From the NCBI GenBank assembly GCA_023432465.1, contig JAEYUO010000095.1:15657-79656 (forward strand): a stretch of 64,000 bases of DNA. The letters run 5' to 3'. The stretch is from Planctomycetota bacterium (lineage in GTDB: Bacteria > Planctomycetota > Phycisphaerae > Phycisphaerales > UBA1924). Each line of letters begins with the position of its first letter. The stretch's first letter is position 1. The position numbers were made by a program, and so were the translations under genes. The notes beneath the pieces were generated by a model, which did not search any database, had not been told where the DNA came from, and worked only from the letters and a program-made list of their open reading frames with translations. Below are positions 61,678-64,000 of this stretch, one piece after another.

Positions 61678-63675
61678 TCAGGCCATGCCCGGGCGCCACC
61701 GGACAAAGCCCTCCAGCGCCTCGTACTCGGCCAGACCGAGCTTGTCGTAGAGCGTCGCGGTGGCGTGGTTGCGGTCCTCGGCCCGCTGCCAGAACTCCCG
61801 CGGATCGTTGGGTCCGGGGAAGAGGGCGTAGTCCTTCTGGCTCTCGTGCTTGAAGATCGCGATGCGCTTGCGGCGCACTTCATCGGGCGAGAGCGGCACG
61901 GCCATCTCGATATCTTCTGGCCCCCACTCCTGCCACGCGCCCCGGTAGAGCCAGAGGGTGCACTCGCGCATCCAGTCGCGCGTTGCGAGGCGATTGACGG
62001 CCTCGATGACTGCGGCCAGACACACGCGGTGCGTGCCGTGCGGGTCGGAAAGATCGCCCGCGGCGTAGATCTGGTGGGGCCGGACCGATTCCAGCAACTC
62101 CATGGTGATACGGATGTCCTCTTCGCCGATGGGCTTCTTGCGGATGCGGCCGGTCTCGTAGAAGGGCAGGTCGAGGAAGTGGATCCGCTCGGGCTCGACG
62201 CCGGAATAGCGTGCCGCCGCGCGGGCCTCGGTCCGGCGGATCAGACCCTTGACGCGCTGAAGCTCCGCGGTGTCGGGCTCGCCGGGGGTTTTGCGGGAGA
62301 GGAACGACTCGATGTTGGATTCGAGCTTGTCGGCGAACTCGTGGCCGAGTTGCGGGAACGATGCGGCGAACTCGCGGACAAAGTCGATGTGCCGCATCGC
62401 GGCTTCATCCCACACGGCGATGTTGCCGGAGGTCTGGTACGCGACGTGCACCTCGTGTCCCTGGTCACACAGCCGGATCAGTGTTCCGCCCATGCTGATG
62501 ACATCGTCATCGGGGTGCGGGCTGAAGACCACCACACGCTTGGGGAAGGGTTCGGCGGTGTCCGGCTTTCCGCCGGGCCAGCCGGTGATCGTCTTTGCGA
62601 GCGTGCGGAAGACCTCGCGGTTGATGTCGTACGCGCTGCCGCGCGTCGCCAGCAGTTCCTGCAATCCGTGCTCGTTGTAGTCTTCATCGATGAGTTTGAG
62701 GATGGGCTTGCCAACCTCGCGCGAGAGCCAGATGACGGCGCGGCGGGTGAGCTTCTCATCCCACTTCAGGCCGAACTGCTCCACCGTGCCCAGGAGCCAC
62801 GGCGTCTTGAATCGTGTCAGCTCCGCGGCGGAGGCGGGATCAAGGACGAAGCGCACGGCGGGGTGGCGCTGGAGGTAGCTGGCCGAGACGCTGCTCGTGA
62901 CATCGCCCTGCACCGCGCGGCGGACGATGCCGGATTTGTGCTCGCCGAGGGCCATGATGACGATGCGTTTGGCATCGAGGATGGTGCCGACACCCATCGT
63001 GATCGCCTGCCGCGGCACGAAACGCTCGCCGAAGAAGTCGCTCGACGCGTCCATGCGGGTGACTTTGTCGAGCGTGATGAGGCGGGTGCGGGAGTCGGGG
63101 GGAGAGCCGGGCTCGTTGAAGCCGACGTGGCCGGTGCGGCCGATGCCCAGGAGCTGGAGATCGATTCCGCCTGCTTCCTTGATGCGGCGTTCGTAGTCCT
63201 CGCAGAACTGCGCAACGCTCTCTCGCGCGATCGTGCCATCGGGGATGTTGGTGTGGGCCGGGTCGATGTCGATGTGGTCGAACAGATGCTCGTGCATGAA
63301 CCGCCGATAGCTTTGCAGCGCGGCGGCATCCATCGGCCAGTATTCATCGAGGTTGAACGTGGTGACGTTGGCGAAGCTCAGGCCGTCGTGCCTGTGGAGG
63401 CGCACGAGTTCGTCGTACACGCCCTGGGGCGTGGAGCCGGTGGCGAGGCCGATGACGGCGCGCTTGCCCTGGGCAGCGCGCTCGCGGATGAGGGCGGCGA
63501 TCTCGGCGGCGACGGCCGCGCTGGCGGTGTGGCTGGAGCCGAACACCGAGACGGGGATGCGCTCGGCCGCGCAGGCGGGTCGCGCGCTGGCGAACAGGCC
63601 CGGGGGCGATGCCGCGGCGGGCTGAGATGCTGACTGATGGGGCGCGCTGGCGGATGAGCGGGCGGAGGTGGTCAT
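61678..63675 (-). CDS. Glucosamine-6-phosphate deaminase fused to PIG-L deacetylase
   Basis: This 665-residue protein has NagB features: VIGLATGSTPQGVYDELVRLHRHDGLSFANVTTFNLDEYWPM (about 70-112), LLGIGRTGHVGFNEPGSPPDSRTR (about 172-196) and MGVGTILDAKRIVIMALGEHKSGIVRRAVQG. From about 385 a PIG-L/LmbE deacetylase follows, with VVVFSPHPDDDVISMGGTLIRL (metal-binding HPDDD) and YAAGDLSDPHGTHRVCLAAV. Combined, it turns amino-sugar phosphates into fructose-6-phosphate and removes N-acetyl groups. This fusion is known in planctomycetes and Bacteroidota. It is the cytosolic partner of the nearby secreted enzymes. Confidence 0.85.
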   Translation of the reverse strand: MTTSARSSASAPHQSASQPAAASPPGLFASARPACAAERIPVSVFGSSHTASAAVAAEIAALIRERAAQGKRAVIGLATGSTPQGVYDELVRLHRHDGLSFANVTTFNLDEYWPMDAAALQSYRRFMHEHLFDHIDIDPAHTNIPDGTIARESVAQFCEDYERRIKEAGGIDLQLLGIGRTGHVGFNEPGSPPDSRTRLITLDKVTRMDASSDFFGERFVPRQAITMGVGTILDAKRIVIMALGEHKSGIVRRAVQGDVTSSVSASYLQRHPAVRFVLDPASAAELTRFKTPWLLGTVEQFGLKWDEKLTRRAVIWLSREVGKPILKLIDEDYNEHGLQELLATRGSAYDINREVFRTLAKTITGWPGGKPDTAEPFPKRVVVFSPHPDDDVISMGGTLIRLCDQGHEVHVAYQTSGNIAVWDEAAMRHIDFVREFAASFPQLGHEFADKLESNIESFLSRKTPGEPDTAELQRVKGLIRRTEARAAARYSGVEPERIHFLDLPFYETGRIRKKPIGEEDIRITMELLESVRPHQIYAAGDLSDPHGTHRVCLAAVIEAVNRLATRDWMRECTLWLYRGAWQEWGPEDIEMAVPLSPDEVRRKRIAIFKHESQKDYALFPGPNDPREFWQRAEDRNHATATLYDKLGLAEYEALEGFVRWRPGMA

Positions 63676-63732
63676 GGCGGGCGCATGGTAACGCCCGCGT
63701 GCTCAAGAGGATCGAAGGGGAGCGGTTGTGAA

Positions 63733-63999
63733 TCAGGGAGCGGGGCCGCGCGAGGAGCCGGCGGAGCACGCTTCTCCGGCCGCGGCAAGGAATGCCGCGG
63801 GCGTGTCGCGCCGGGTGGCGGGGACGATGTCGTTGAGTTCGGGGATGTAGTCGTCGCCGTACACGTTGCGGATGCTGTCGACCATCGCGCGGACATCATC
63901 CTCGGTTGCGCCGGTCAGGGATTCGCGCAGGCCCGCGGCTTCATCCGCAGGGATGCCGTCTGAGAGCACTTCGTAGATGCGCTGGGCCAGGGGGATGAG
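63733..63999 (-). CDS. C-terminal part of a hypothetical protein, 5' end outside window
   Basis: The frame is open through the right edge of the window. It reads LIPLAQRIYEVLSDGIPADEAAGLRESLTGATEDDVRAMVDSIRNVYGDDYIPELNDIVPATRRDTPAAFLAAAGEAC, helical and acidic, ending in a short Ser/Arg/Pro tail. The visible 88 residues hold no recognised motif. It lies 57 bases upstream of the NagB fusion in the same direction, so it may be in the same transcript. Confidence 0.45.
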   Translation of the reverse strand, partial: LIPLAQRIYEVLSDGIPADEAAGLRESLTGATEDDVRAMVDSIRNVYGDDYIPELNDIVPATRRDTPAAFLAAAGEACSAGSSRGPAP

Positions 64000-64000
64000 G

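Overview
The window reads as part of a GC-rich planctomycete chromosome (a Phycisphaerae-like lineage is my inference). The right end carries the sugar-degradation repertoire typical of that phylum: two sialate O-acetylesterase-type proteins, one fused to two DUF1080 modules, a GH29 fucosidase and a NagB/PIG-L fusion. The left two thirds is a prophage or phage-derived integrated element carrying defence and metal-resistance cargo. Identifications come from recognisable motifs and gene order only; no database search was run.

Region 1 (1-16.8 kb, all + strand) is a siphovirus-like morphogenesis block: terminase C-terminus, zinc ribbon, gpW-like connector, lambda-type portal, a prohead protease fused to the major capsid protein, decoration protein, head-tail joining proteins, tail tube, tail-assembly chaperones with a probable -1 frameshift, a lipoprotein, tape measure and tail-tip proteins. 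It ends in an unusual cluster: a methyltransferase, a DUF115-like protein, a Ser/Gly-rich protein with an intein-like Hint domain, and two DXD-type sugar transferases.

Region 2 (16.8-30.3 kb) is a mobile defence cassette. It holds a winged-helix regulator, a palindromic operator-like site, a large serine recombinase, two ParB/RepB-like proteins without a ParA, an excisionase-like HTH protein, and then a two-gene operon that I assign to Druantia type III (DruH-like and DruE-like), followed by a DUF2971 gene.

Region 3 (30.3-35.4 kb) is a decayed defence area. It has a repeat-bearing non-coding stretch, a DUF2924 gene, a second serine recombinase cut off mid-domain, fragments of a type III restriction-modification Mod and Res, and a QueC-like gene that has apparently lost its ATP-binding PP-loop by an internal deletion.

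Region 4 (35.7-45.8 kb, + strand except one gene) looks like the phage early/replication module: sigma-like factor, PD-(D/E)XK nuclease, Sak4-like RecA-fold ATPase, DUF669 protein, RusA-like resolvase, SF2 helicase, primase-helicase, a repeat-rich non-coding stretch that could be an origin, and a ParB-domain DNA methyltransferase. One antisense lipoprotein gene with a thioredoxin-like fold sits inside it.

Region 5 (45.8-51.8 kb, - strand) is a Cus-type heavy-metal efflux operon (Cys-rich protein, CusC, CusB, CusA). Its CusA is cut at about residue 507 and joined in frame to the C-terminal part of a Fic protein. Region 6 (52-64 kb) is ordinary polysaccharide-catabolism chromosome. A recurring theme between 31.8 and 46.3 kb is coding sequence cut in mid-domain and joined to another gene, which suggests several deletions or an assembly problem.
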